From Cannabis sativa (lineage: Eukaryota > Streptophyta > Magnoliopsida > Rosales > Cannabaceae), in NCBI RefSeq assembly GCF_029168945.1, contig NC_083602.1, positions 11,591,850 to 11,655,849 on the forward strand: a stretch of 64,000 bases of DNA. The letters run 5' to 3'. Shown piece by piece: positions 11,896 through 23,734 of this stretch; positions within the stretch are counted from its first letter, which is position 1, and every line of letters starts with the position of its first letter. The position numbers and the translations under genes were made by a program. A model generated the notes under the pieces. That model did no database searches and was not told the origin of the DNA. It saw only the letters and a program-made list of their open reading frames with translations.

Positions 11896-11945
11896 AAAGA
11901 AATGGAATAAAAAAAATTTCTATTATATTCCATTCCAACCAAACG
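11896..11945. mobile_element. Right end of the MITE split by the CACTA element
   Basis: Contains ATTCCATTCCAACCAAACGC, an approximate inverse of the MITE end at 5517-5545. Confidence 0.45.
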
Positions 11946-11999
11946 CTACCTAATATCTTGTATAATACAATTAGTTAAAGTTGGCAAACATATGACTTT

Positions 12000-12286
12000 T
12001 TGTTTAAATTTCTTTTGAACATAATGAAGAAGATGAAAGAAAAGAACAGAGAGAATGAAGAAAGAATGAAAAAAATTTAAAAGAATTGATTCATTACTAC
12101 ACTTAGCTCAAAAAGCTCGATTATATAGATTGCAATGAAAAGACAGAGTGAGAGTTAGTTAGTTAGTTAGTTACAGTAACAAACTAACAGCTCGCTCTCA
12201 ATTGAATCTAACTAACTTGAACAACAAATACTAAAGACAACTAATGCTAAGTAACTTAATGCTAACTAACTTTAACTGTCTTAACA
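12000..12286 (-). repeat. copia LTR (minus strand)
   Basis: On the minus strand it starts TGTTAAGACAGTTAAAGTTAG (from 12286) immediately after a terminated pol frame, and contains GTTAGTTAGTTAGTTA tracts and a C/T-rich 3' part. The left limit near 12000 is estimated. It resembles the short LTR style at 2801-3012. Confidence 0.6.
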
Positions 12287-12455
12287 TCCTTCCTCAATCC
12301 CATAATTAAACATTTCTTGTATGAGAATGGTTCTGAAAATAGAAAATCGACTACTTGAAATAGCCTTAGTAAGCTCATCTGCTAGCTAATCAAAGAAAGG
12401 AACATGATTCACTTTAATGAGGCCGTGTTGAACCTTTTCTCTAACAAAGTAGAGA
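12287..12455 (-). pseudogene. copia RNase H C-terminal fragment
   Basis: The minus strand reads LYFVREKVQHGLIKVNHVPF, one stop, then LADELTKAISSSRF and a terminator just before the LTR. This is the end of the copia RNase H domain. The rest of pol is missing beyond 12455, where a CACTA terminus begins. Confidence 0.8.
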
Positions 12456-12950
12456 CACTACTACAAAAGGCGAAATTTACAACGGTCCCAAAATTAGACC
12501 AACATAAATTAGAATAATTTTTTTTTCAGGATTTATTTTATTTTATATTATATTAAATTCAAAAATTTATTTATTTTAAATACATTGGATTTCAAATTTT
12601 GCTATATATTTATCGAAAATTAAATTTGAGCTAAAAATTAATTTTAATTAATTTTAGACCAACTTGAATTGAGTAATTTTTGAAATATTTATTGAGAATT
12701 ATTACTAAGATGGAAAATAATTTTATTTATTTTTAGATCTATCTAAGTATAATTTTATAAATATTAAATTAAAATTTATATTTAGAGTAATCTAAATTGA
12801 TAATTTTAATTAAATAAATGTATATATAAAATAAATAGATTAAAATAAATATTAGATGAAAATACACTTTAAATAATGAGCTTAATTATAAGGATATTTT
12901 ATCTCTATTATTGGTTCTACATAGTTCTTGTTTTAGTGAGTAATCATCCC
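12456..12950 (+). mobile_element. CACTA left terminus and subterminal region
   Basis: CACTACTACAAAAGGCG at 12456 is a standard plant CACTA terminal repeat. About 450 bp of AT-rich subterminal DNA with repeated ttagaccaac / gagtaattttt blocks follows. No matching right end is visible in the window. The transposase remnant at 22276-23151 could belong to the same element with copia DNA inserted between, but this is inference. Confidence 0.55.
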
Positions 12951-13409
12951 TAATGGATGAACGTTCATTAGCAATTTAACGTCGTAAAATCTCGAAAGAC
13001 AAGTATTATTTGTAAGTATTTTATTCTTAGTAACGTCCACCCTAAAGTGGCTACTAGGAGTAAGACTTACAAGGTATGAAACAATGGTGGAAGCTCATAA
13101 GATAGAATAACTTTGACTCTCACCTAAACGAGACAACACCGGATTCTCATCTTGATCGAATAAATGGTTGCTAGAATGTTTTTTCATTTTAGATGAGTTG
13201 ACTGCTCTATTCAATGAATGATATCTTTGACTCTCGCGTAAAGGGGACACTGTATCAGTTTGTTAGAAACCTTAGAGATTATTTAGGATTGTTTGTTTTA
13301 GTATTTTCACTTATCATTCCTACTTGCCAAGTGCTAATAATTTCTCAATGTGTATGATTTTGTATTAAAGCTTATTTGATTTCTATTTATTGATACTTGT
13401 AGTACCCAA
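12951..13409 (+). other. Probable leader of the gag-only copia element
   Basis: Non-coding sequence upstream of a copia gag start. It has two similar blocks (ctttgactctcacctaaacg at about 13111 and ctttgactctcgcgtaaagg at about 13229). I infer an element leader; no 5' LTR or primer-binding site precedes it. Confidence 0.4.
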
Positions 13410-16170
13410 TATGACTATGAACAACCCCATGGTGTCACTGTTGACTGACAACAAGCTCTCTGGAGCTAACTTTATTAAATAGAAAAAGAACATTAATATT
13501 GCTCTCATAGGTGAAAATGCCCTATTTGTGTTGACTGAAGAGGCTCCTGAGCAGCCAGGTGAGAATGAAACCAAGGCAGTCAAGGAAAATTTCGAGCGTA
13601 GGCAGAATGCTAACAACAAAGCTCGATACTTTATGCTTCTAGCATGGTTGACACCTTGAAAGTAAGGTTTGCTAATACTCTCACGGCTATAAATATCATG
13701 AACCAGTTAATTGAACTGTTTGGGATGGCGTTAGATCAAGCTCGTTTTGAGGCGACAAAGAATTTTATCAATGCACGGATGAAACCTCATCAAAACGTGC
13801 GTGATCACTTGCTCCAGATGACTAGTTACTTCTAAGAGGCTGAGAATCATAGAGCTATTATAGATCAAACAACTCAAGTGAGTTTGATCTTGAACAGTTT
13901 GACTCTAGCTTTTTTGCCCTTTACATCAAATTATGTCATGAACAAGTTAACTTTTGACTTCCACGAGTTAATCAACAACCTTCAGACATTTGAAAATTTG
14001 ATCGGAGGTCCACAGAAAGGAGGAACTAAAGCTCCTAGGTCTGGCACTGCTAATGGTACGACAAAGGCTGAGGCAAACATTGCCTCTGCTTCGAAACCCA
14101 AAAAGAAGAAGTGGAAGAATAGCAAAAAGCCTCTTAACGCTGTTAATTGTTAGGTTTTGTGCCCTAAATAAAACCCTTTACAATCTGATTAGTTATTAAT
14201 GTAAGAAATTTGAAGTGATATATGTTTGCATGAATTTTTCATGCTAATGATTTAATATGTTTATTACATTTATACACAAAATCAGTTAAATCCAGATCAT
14301 ATGTTTATTCACAATTATAGTATCGTCAACACAGTGGAATGTGATTATGATCATATGAATAAAAAGACTAAGTCCCTGTTTCATCAGTGTTTTGGATTTA
14401 CACTAATGTGATAATCAGCGATGATGTGTACTTACACTTGGAGTAAGTGTTATGTTCTTTCCAGGACATTAGTAAAGTATACTAGTTTCGAAAGTATGGA
14501 GTATACATTGGACTGGACCGATATTGCAACTTAGTTAAGATATTACAAACTTACCGTTATATCTTTCCAAGTCAATATCAGTAGTTGATCTTAAGATTAA
14601 AAGAATCTAAATCCTGATATGCTTAGGCTCAACTCAGGAGTACTATTCATGTTCTTTGATTTATTAGTTAAGCCTACTTTTGGGTCAGGGTGATACGTAT
14701 ATTTTGGGAACATGATAGTATGATTGAGTGGGAGTGCTGAACATAAATATGGAATCTATAGCTTCTACTGGTGTATAGAAGTTAAGTGATGATTCCCTTC
14801 GAGCTTAGCAAATAGAAGTAAATGGATGAGCTCTTGTTTAAGTGACTAATTCTTAGATCACTAAACACCATTTACAGGTAGCTAAGTATTTTAAGGGGCA
14901 AAATACATTGAGGGGTGAGAACGGTAAAATTATCCCATCTCGGTGTAGATCATCTATGTAGAGGATCTTTGATCACAATAAGATTATAACAATGGTTAAA
15001 TGAGATAGCATATCTATATCGTGAAACATATAATATGCTCTATATAAGTCTGAGAGTGCAATTCTAAGTTCTAAGAGTGGATTCAACGAAGAATTAATAA
15101 GTAGGAATTTACTTAGTAAATTCAGTTCACTTATTGGAAGCTCAGCATATAGATCCATGGTCCCCATTCTAGTTGAGAACATACTGCTTGTAAGACTCAA
15201 TAATTGATTCGTGATTAGTCAATTATAATTCTAAAGTTAGACTATGTCTAATTTGTGAATTTTCACTAAGCAGGGGCAAAATTGTAAAGAAAAGAGATTC
15301 TAGGTTTATTTATTTATTAATGGACTTTATATGTCTAGTTAATAATTAAATTAAATGACAATATTATTTAATAATCTATTTTAGTTATTAAATAATTAGT
15401 TTTGGCATTTAAATGGTTAGAATTGGAAAATTGGCGTTTTTGAGAAAATAGAAATAAAATTTGTTAAAACTGCAAAATCAAGTGGGGTCCATTCTACACA
15501 CCATGGCCGGCCACTTTATGTGGATTTTAAAATTGATATTTTCATTATTTTAATGCCAAATAATTCCTAACCTAAACCTAGTAGTTTCCTATAAATAGAA
15601 AGTGATGGCTCAGTCAAAATCATAAGTTTTCATTATTCTTCTGACAGAAAATTCTCTCTTCAGAAAAACTGAGCCTTCCCTTTCTCTTCTTTGGCCGAAA
15701 TCATTCTCTCTCTTTTCCTCTTCATAAATTTCGAACCTTAGAGATAGACTAAGTGCCCACACACAGCAAGTGGTAACTCAATCATAGATTGGAAGACTGT
15801 GAAGGATCAAACACAAAGAGAAGGACATTCGCGCTCAGATCTTGATAATACTCTGCAACAGAAAGGATACAAGGGTTAGAGATCTGAGTGGAAGGAGACA
15901 TTAATTCCGCTGCATCAATGTAAGGTTTTCTTAACTTTATATGTGTTTATTTTATCGTTTTAGAAAGTTCATATTTAGGGTGTTAAACAACATACTTGTG
16001 AGTAGATCTAAGATCCTGGTAAAATAATTCCCAACATTAATTCAGCTAATAAGAAAAAGGCTGCTAATCCCAATGCAAAGCAAAAAGGAAAGTGCTTCTA
16101 TTGCAACGAAAAAGGCCACTGGAAACCCCAGTGTCCTAAGTTTTTGGAAAAGAAACAAGGTATTTCTATT
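13410..16170 (+). pseudogene. copia gag (with CCHC zinc knuckle), split by a solo LTR
   Basis: The frame begins MTMNNPMVSLLTDNKLSGAN and runs through the copia gag core (LASM-type block near 13640, then FGMALDQARFEATKNF and NFINARMKPHQNVRDHLLQM) to a basic tail (KPKKKKWKNSKKP). After the LTR at 14148-16036 it resumes in frame with SANKKKAANPNAKQKGK and the zinc knuckle CFYCNEKGHWKPQCP. Breaks are a TAG stop near 13480, a frameshift near 13630 and a stop at 13833-13835. Gag packages element RNA; the knuckle binds nucleic acid. Past the knuckle, a possible intron (about 16158-16260, gtatttc to ttttag) would give a short last exon. No protease, integrase or RT follows, so this looks like a gag-only, non-autonomous element. 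Confidence 0.8.
14148..16036 (+). mobile_element. copia solo LTR, 1889 bp, TSD ttaat
   Basis: Runs from TGTTAGGTTTTGTGCCC to AATTCCCAACA and aligns along its length with the LTR at 8914-10788. The 5-bp direct repeat ttaat flanks it exactly (14143-14147 and 16037-16041), and removing it plus one repeat restores the gag frame. It therefore arose by insertion and LTR-LTR recombination. The LTR holds a plausible TATA region (tataaataga, about 15590). Confidence 0.93.
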
Positions 16171-18109
16171 TTGTTATAACTCATGTGTTTTAGAGAATTA
16201 TTATCCCCTTGGGTTATTAATCTGTATCTAATAAGCATGTTTATTTTCTTCTTATTTTAGCTCCAGCTGCTTAAACTTGGATTGCTATCCTAGCGAGTTG
16301 AGTCGGATGGTTGGACAGAAGGGTGGAGATTGTCCAAGATTGAAGATGAAACTCATAATCTTCTTTAATTTTTGATTTAATTGTTTCATTTTGTGAACAA
16401 TTTAGTTTCAATTATTAGTTTGAAATTTTATTCTCTATTTCATATTATATGCAGACAATTCATTATGACATTTTAGAGATTATAAATAAAATTTTCTCTT
16501 TTAAGAAATTTTCATTATGAATTGAGCTTTATGTTAACTTTATCTTGTACATGTTGATACCAATTATATTTTATATTTATCATGTTTGTATGTGTTTGTA
16601 TTTTATTATTGACACAAAATCTATATGTTATACTATTCTCTGTAAAGAGAAAATACCACATAAACACTTTGAATTTAAATTCAATATTTATCAGTAATTG
16701 TTAATTCTCAAGAAATTATTAACATTTTGTTTAAAAAAAGATCTTTTGATCTGATAGGGGTTGAAGAAGTTAAGAAGTAATATATGCAGTTCAACGATCT
16801 TTTATATCTTTTTGAACTCTAGACTATATTCATAACTCTACAGGATCTCTATAACACTTAGGGGTTGAAGAAGCTATTGATATTAGTTCAATTATTTTTT
16901 TTTTGAACTCTAGACTATACTCAATACACCACAGTATCTCTATGACACACATTAATGATTAGACATGGATGTAATATAATGAACAAATTAGCAAATTATT
17001 AGAACTTATTCTTGATCCTGTAATTGTTCCAATTAGCATGTTACTGTAGTAATAGAAATAGATATCAATGAAGTTCTTGGACATAGTATCACAATACCTT
17101 ATTTGAGTGGGAGAATTTTAAAATTCCAAGCGCATCTTTATTTGGATGACAGTAGTGATAGATTACTATGTTATGATCATGATAAGAACTTTAGAATTTA
17201 ATTAACAAAGTAAATTTAACCATTCATATGGATAGAAATAACTTATCAGAATTTTGAGGATAAGATAGGAAATTTTGCTAAGTCTATTCGAATGATTTAG
17301 GCAAAATACCTAATCCTCATGAAATGTTTTATGGTATCTTTAATGATTACTTAATCTTAAGCAAGTATTTTACATTAATGTTAATACTAGATTGCTATGT
17401 TGATGACTTAGTCTAGAAGGAACTTATAGTTTCAGACTAAGACAATATGTCACAACAAGATATCCCTGAAAACCAATAGTAAGAGGCTAAGTGTACACTT
17501 ATGTACGAACTTAACCAGACTCCTACTGTTGAGTGGGAGCCATCTAAGATGTAATCAAACAAGGAACATTAGGAGACAATCAAGAAAGAATCTCTGAAAG
17601 TGACCTATATGTTAGATGATAGGGGTGTATATTAGAATCCTTTTATCTACACCAACTCATAACCTATTAGAGATGGTGGTTACTCTGGGGGTGGAGGAAT
17701 TATTCTAGAAAGATGTAATAGCTCATCTATAATAATTTAAGCTCCATCAGTGAAGCTAAATAACTTTGTTGCTTTCTAAAGTACTAGAAAGTTATTCAAC
17801 TAAAGAAAGTTCTTAACTGGTTTATCTCTATTCCTTTTGGATAGAATTAGAGATTTGTCTTCTGTTTATTCAGATGCACTTAATAAGCAGTAGAGAATTC
17901 AGTATCCCTAGATGAGTAATGCATATAGAAAATGATGTTGCATAATGTTTTATGAACACAGAGGAAGTAATGGTGGAGAAACCAGTAGCTTACCACAGAC
18001 TTACAGTTCCTTTGATTTGGGTTTAGTGTACACTAAACTTGAGCTGGATATCAAGACAATGAATAGATTGAAATGCACTACTTGTTTTATGTTAGTGCAA
18101 GTGAGAGTT
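16171..18109 (+). other. Non-coding internal region and polypurine tract of the gag-only copia element
   Basis: About 1.9 kb without an open frame. It contains two direct copies of an approximately 105-bp block (gggttgaagaag ... ttcaa ... tttttgaactctagactata, about 16755-16840 and 16861-16935). The last 500 bp match the region before the LTR at 8914 and end in the polypurine-like agtgagagtt (18100-18109). I see no RT or integrase signature. Confidence 0.6.
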
Positions 18110-19106
18110 TTTTGGGATTTTATGCCTTAAATAAAACCTATTTCAATGCAATATGATTTGCTATCAATAGAATATTAAAAGTCATTTATGTTTACATGTA
18201 GTTTTCATGTTTATGGTTTAATGTGTACAATTTCTGTTAAATCCAGAACATATAGTTATTCACAATTATAGTGATGTCAACACAGTGGAAGGTAATTGTG
18301 ATTATATGCTTCAAAAGATAATGTCCATTGATTCATCAATGCACTGGATTTACACTTCTGTGATAATCAGCGATAAAGCTTTCTTACACCTTGGATAAGT
18401 GTTATGTTCTTTCCAGAACATTGGCAAAGTATGCTAGTATCAAATGTATAGAGTATACATTGGACTGGGACCGATATTAATCTTAGTAAAGATATCATAA
18501 TCTTACTGTTGTATCTTTCTAAGTCAATATAACTGGTTGATCTTAGATCAAAAGATCTCAATCCTGACATGGTTAGGTTCGATCTCAAGAGTGTTATTTG
18601 TGTTCTTTGATTTGTTAGTTAAAGCCTATCATTTGGTTCGGGTCGAACATACATTTTGGGAACATGATAGTACAATTGAGTGGGAGTGCTAAACATAGAT
18701 ATGAATCTATAGCTTTTATCTGAACATAGAAGTGAAATGATAATTTCCTTCGAGCTTGGCTTAATAAAGATAAATGGAAGAGCTCTTATTTCAGTGATTA
18801 TAGCAGTTTACCGAAATATCATTTATAGGAAGCTGAGTGTTTTAAGGATAAAATATATTGAGGGGTAAAACGGTAAATTTATCCCCACTCAGTGTAAATC
18901 ATCTGTAGAGGATCTTTGATTAGTAAGATTAGAACGATGGTTAAATTTTTATAGCGTATCTATATCGTGGAACATATAGAGCGTTCTATATAATTGAGAG
19001 TGCAATTCCAAATCTATAGTGGTGCAAGGAGGAATTAATAAGTTAGGGAATTTACTTGGTAAATTCTAGATCTACTTATTGGAAGCTCGGTTATATAGGC
19101 CCATGG

Positions 19107-21388
19107 TATAAAGCCCGCTTAGTTTAATTTGGGAATTAGCAGTTAATTATGATTAATTATGAAAATTATTTATAGCTATTTAAATAATTTATTATACTGT
19201 TATTTATGGAATTCAGAAATGCATGGTTATGTCATTCAGTAGTTTTCATATTTTGCATTTCCGGTGCCCGGTATTTTGGAACTCGGTGTTTGGCTCAGTA
19301 GAAATCACAACTTAGCATGTTAGTTGTTTGGGGCAGTTTATTAGACATTGGGAATGTCGGGAATGGCCGGGAATTTAGAATTTCCCAAAAATACCCCTTT
19401 AGTATGATTTATGTGGTTTTAGTGTGGAGGGGCAAATTGGTCTTTTTGCCCCAATGATGTTTTGTCTTTTAGTGAGTTTATTAAATGGAAAATAAAGGTT
19501 TATTTTATTAATAAATGGCTGAAATGAATGATATATGTTTATTTTTATTTCATTTTTCTCATTTTACAAAAAATCACAAAATTAGAAATTCAAACTCTCT
19601 CTCTCTTTTTCTCTCTCTCTCGGCTGTGCATGTGGGTGCAAGGAGCTGGGTTTTTGCTCTGATTTTCAAGTAATTTCTCATCCAATCTAAGCATTCTTCA
19701 AGCTAGGTTAGCTTCTCTTCATTGTTTCTTTAAAAATTGTTGTGTTTTGATGATTTTAGTTGAGTAATGCATGATGTTTTTGGTAATGTTGCTGCTGGTT
19801 ATTGTTGTTGTTGTTTCTTTGATTAAAATGTTGAATTAAGTAGGTTTAATGAGATTGAATTGCATGCTTGAGTTCCTTGTTCTAGTTGGTTAGATTTTTA
19901 TGTAAAAAGCTATGGTTTTCAAAGAGAATTGGTTAGATTCTGTTGCTGTGATGTTGTTGATATTTTTAGTTGTTTTCAGAAGCTTAGTCATGCATATTTA
20001 AGTAGATTTAATCAGGTTTGAATGCATGTTAGAGGGATTTGCTCAAGTTTGAGTTTAGAACTCAAAGCTTGAGCTTTAATGGTGTTTTTCATATCTGTGA
20101 TTTCTGGGTTGTTTTAGTGCTTTGAAAATGTTCTTTGGGGTATTTAGAACAGGTCTGGAAGGTTTGGTATGAATTGGGTTTGATTTGCTTGAGTTAGGAA
20201 TTTTTGAAAAATTCCTGCGAGGAACCGGAATTCCGGTTGTGCAACCGGAATTCCGGATGAGGGTCCAGTAATTCCCAGAACCGGAATTCCGGTTGCAGAA
20301 CCGGTCTACCGGTTGGGGAATTTTCAGAAACCCGTGTTTTCCTTGTTTTTATGTTTTAGGGGGTATTGCCATGCTTTTTATCGATAGGGAAACTTTTAGT
20401 TCCTAGTTTAAGTCCCCGGGAAGTGATTTAGCGTGTCACTTATAGTGTTTTGATTTTTATGGTTTAGGAGCCTGTAATCCACCGCTTAGCTAAAGTTCCA
20501 GTCAGGTTGACCGGCACACCTGAATTCGGAATCCAGGTAAGATTAGTATAACAGTATGCATATGTAGATTACATGTTTAGCGTGCATGTAGGAAGCCTGT
20601 TAGATTACATTAGTTATGTATGTTGGCTTCGAACCATCCAACCCTGTCACGTCGGTACAGGCTGGAGTATGACCAGCAGCAGGAGTATGACCGGTTCGAC
20701 CGATCAGGCTGACACTTGGTTGGTGGTTCCGTACTATTGACGTATCCTGTCGGTACAGGCTGGAGTATGACCAGCAGCCGGAGTATGACCGGTTCGACCG
20801 ATCAGGAGGATACTTGTCAATAGTACCGTCCCTTGAACGTTCAGAACTCAGTACCATGTTGGACATGGCAGTAGTGGCTCAGTACCGTGTTGGACACGGC
20901 AGTAGCGGGACTCAGTATCGTGTTGGACACGGCAGTTAGGGTTATGATCAGGGGTATGGGCGTCTGATCATAACCGGGATTTATGTATGATTATTATTAT
21001 GCTTTTGTTACTGAGTCTGTCGACTCACAGTTCTATGTTAATGTGTAGGTAAAGGCAAGGCTAAAGCTGATGGACCGTGAGCGAGCTTGTGAAGATTGTA
21101 CATGTCGGGGCGGTTAGGCCTGGAGCGTACGATCATCGGGACAGCGAGGCTGATTTTGTAACTGGTCGCTAGGCGACATTTATTTTGTTTATCAGTTAAA
21201 CAGTTAAATCTTTTTGTAAATGATTTTATAATCGGGATCCCGAGTCTTTTGTATATTATTTTATAAGTTTAATTAAAAAGCAAAATTTTTAATTAATCAC
21301 GTTTTTCCATAAACCTCGTTGATTAGCAACGAGCTGCACAGTATGTTTAAAAATCACGTAATACACCTAGGTTAGTTAGGGTGTTACA
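19107..21388 (+). mobile_element. Ty3/gypsy solo LTR A, 2282 bp, TSD catgg
   Basis: Begins TATAAAGCCCGCTTAG (relatives begin TGTAAAGACCGCTTAG) and ends GTTAGGGTGTTACA. The flanking duplication is catgg at 19102-19106 and 21389-21393. Internal features are AACCGGAATTCCGGTT palindromes (20223-20238 and 20279-20294), two copies of a roughly 75-bp hairpin-rich unit (20641-20718 and 20743-20820), three copies of a CAGTACCGTGTTGGACACGG-type hairpin (20850-20940), and conserved stems at the 3' end. Confidence 0.92.
20641..20940 (+). repeat. Hairpin-rich tandem repeats inside solo LTR A
   Basis: Two units share CCTGTCGGTACAGG-type stems and the block CAGGAGTATGACCGGTTCGA. They are followed by three units built on CCGTGTTGGACACGG. 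Each unit can fold on itself in single-stranded form. Comparable arrays sit at the same relative place in the complete element's LTRs (43354-43620 and 50001-50266) with different sequence. Confidence 0.7.
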
Positions 21389-22275
21389 CATGGTCCCCAT
21401 ACTAGTTGAGACAATACTGCTTGTAAGACTCAATTAATTGATTTTAATTAATCAATTATAATTCTAAAATTAAACTATGTCTTATTTATGAATTTTCACT
21501 AAGTTATGGCTTGATTGTGAAGAAATAGAATTTTAGGGTTTATTTGTTAATTAAGAGACTTTATTAAGTCTAATTAATAAATAATATAAATGACAATTTT
21601 ATTTGATAATTAATTTTAATTATTAAATAAATAGTTTTGACATTTATAGGGTTGAAAGTGCAAAAGTGATATTTGTGAAAAATAGATAAATGGTTGAGAA
21701 AAATGGCAAAAATCTAACTAGTGTTGGGCCCACTTCATGGCCGGCCACTAGGGCCTAGTTTTGCTCTATTTTTATCATTTATTTTATTCCAAATAAATTA
21801 ACCCTAACTCTAGTAGAATTAGTATAAAAAGAAGAGAAAGGTCTCATAATCCAACTAATGACTCTTGACCTAGTTTTCATTATATTTGACAACTAGAGAG
21901 TTTGAGACTTTTTCTTCGATCTTTTCTCTTCTCTAATTCGAAATTCTTAGTCTTCTTCACTATCAAAAATTCGAGCGTTAGTGATAGAGTACATGCCCAC
22001 GCATAGCAAGTTGGTACTCAATCATAGTGTGTAAGATTGTGAAGAATCCAAACAACTGAAGGAGAATCGGGCTCAAATCTTGGTGATACTCTGCTACAGA
22101 AAGGATACAAGGGTTAGAGATTTGAGCGAAGGAGTCATTTAATTCCGCTGCAACCAATGTAAGGTTTCTTGAACTTTATATGTATTTAAATTTCATTGTT
22201 TTAGAAATTCATATTTAGAATGTTAAATAACATACATGGTAGTAAATCTAGATCCTGGTAAAATAATCCCCAATA

Positions 22276-23151
22276 GTGTGGACCTGTGTACTTGAGATGG
22301 ATGTACCCACTTGAACGATACAAGAAAATCTTGAAGGGTTATGTTAGAAATAGAAGTAGGCCTGAGGGTTGTATTGTTGAATCATACATTGTTGAAGAGA
22401 CGATTGAATTCTGCTCATACTACTTGTCAGAGGTTACCATCGTTGGCTCTCGCCCTACTCGGGTCCATAGCGAAATAAGTAGAGGGCGTAGGGATGTTTT
22501 TCTTTGTGGTGTAAGCTGAGCTGGTCGTGAAGAAGCGCACCAACTTGTGTTGCAAAATACTGACGTGGTCAAACTGTACATTGAGTAAGTTTAAGTTAAC
22601 TTTCCATAGTTAAAACAAAATAATAATATTAAATTGTAACCAAAATTAATCCATCGAATACTTGAAGGGAACATTTTAATTGGATCAAGACCACTAATTT
22701 GACTAAGGCACGGAATCAAAAATGGGTACAAGATGAACATTATCAAAATTTCAGTACATGGTTAAAAACACAAGGTACTATTAATATTATTGTCTCGTTA
22801 CGCATCATATATTGATTTACCTTTGCTTACTAATCAACATATATGTTGATAGGTATATGTGGAAATGTGTGAATCTCCAAGCAATGTATCCAACACACTA
22901 CTTTTCATATCACGAGGTCATTCGTGTGACGTACACAAGTACCAATCGTACTATATAAATAGTACTCAATTTTGTACAAATCTAGAAAAATACAAAATAG
23001 CGGTGTTATGATAGTTTCTAAGACTTTCCAAGTAACTAGTTGAAAAGAAAAAAAAATCATGTTGAATTTGATATTTTATGGTGAATTCTCTACATATTTC
23101 TCAGATTTTTGTTTGTTCCTTTCTTTAGATCTCTTAATGTTAGGTATTTTC
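22276..23151 (+). pseudogene. CACTA transposase (TNPD-like, DUF4218 region) remnant
   Basis: The frame 22286-22519 reads VYLRWMYPLERYKKILKGYV, then RNRSRPEGCIVESYIVEETI and EFCSYYLSEV. This is a strong match to the DUF4218 region that follows the catalytic domain in plant En/Spm transposases. After a stop, EEAHQLVLQNTDVVKLYIE and, past an intron, an FNWIKT...WVQDEHYQNFSTWLKTQ-like block continue the family pattern. The catalytic part is absent on the left, where a copia LTR abuts. The gypsy solo LTR at 23152 cuts the right side. Confidence 0.8.
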
Positions 23152-23635
23152 TGTAAAGACCGCTTAGCTTTAATTTGGAAATTAGCAGATAATTAGGGTT
23201 TAATTATGGAAATTGTTTATTAACTTTGAATTATTAATTTACAATAATTTATTTGAATTCATAATGCATTTTATATGTCGTATATGAAATTTCATAAATC
23301 TTGCATGTTTTGTGCCTGACAACATTGGAACACGGTGTTTGGCTATTAGAATCACATCTTGCTATTTTTAGTATAGCGGGGCAATATAGTTAGACATTGG
23401 GAATGTCGGGAATAGTAGAAATTTTAGAGGTGACCAACATACCCCTAAGTGGCCTTTTATGTTGGTTAGTGTGGGAAGGGTAAAATAGTCTTTTTGCCCA
23501 TTTGTGTTTTGTCCTTTAGTGGACTTTGTTTTAGTTTAATAATCTGATTTTTATTAGTTAAATTAGCTGAGATTAATTTTTAATAAAACAACCTTTTTAT
23601 TCATTTATACAAAAGTTGGATAATTCATGAAAAAG

Positions 23636-23734
<99 letters not shown>

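Larger units (their letters stand above)
18110..22275 (+). repeat. copia 3' LTR interrupted by a gypsy solo LTR
   Basis: The two parts are 18110-19106 and 21389-22275. Together they make an LTR of about 1.88 kb of the TGTTGGG...CCAACA family (start degenerate as TTTTGGG, end degenerate as CCCCAATA). The break falls in the conserved gcccatggtccccat block, which is duplicated (catgg) around the insertion. The left part follows the polypurine tract of the gag-only element; the right part abuts CACTA transposase sequence. Confidence 0.85.

Noticed and set aside
20600..20940. CRISPR-like or minisatellite array, and the minus-strand open frame over it.
   Set aside because: Units are imperfect, partly palindromic and sit inside a plant LTR; there are no regular spacers. 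The frame is a by-product of the repeats.
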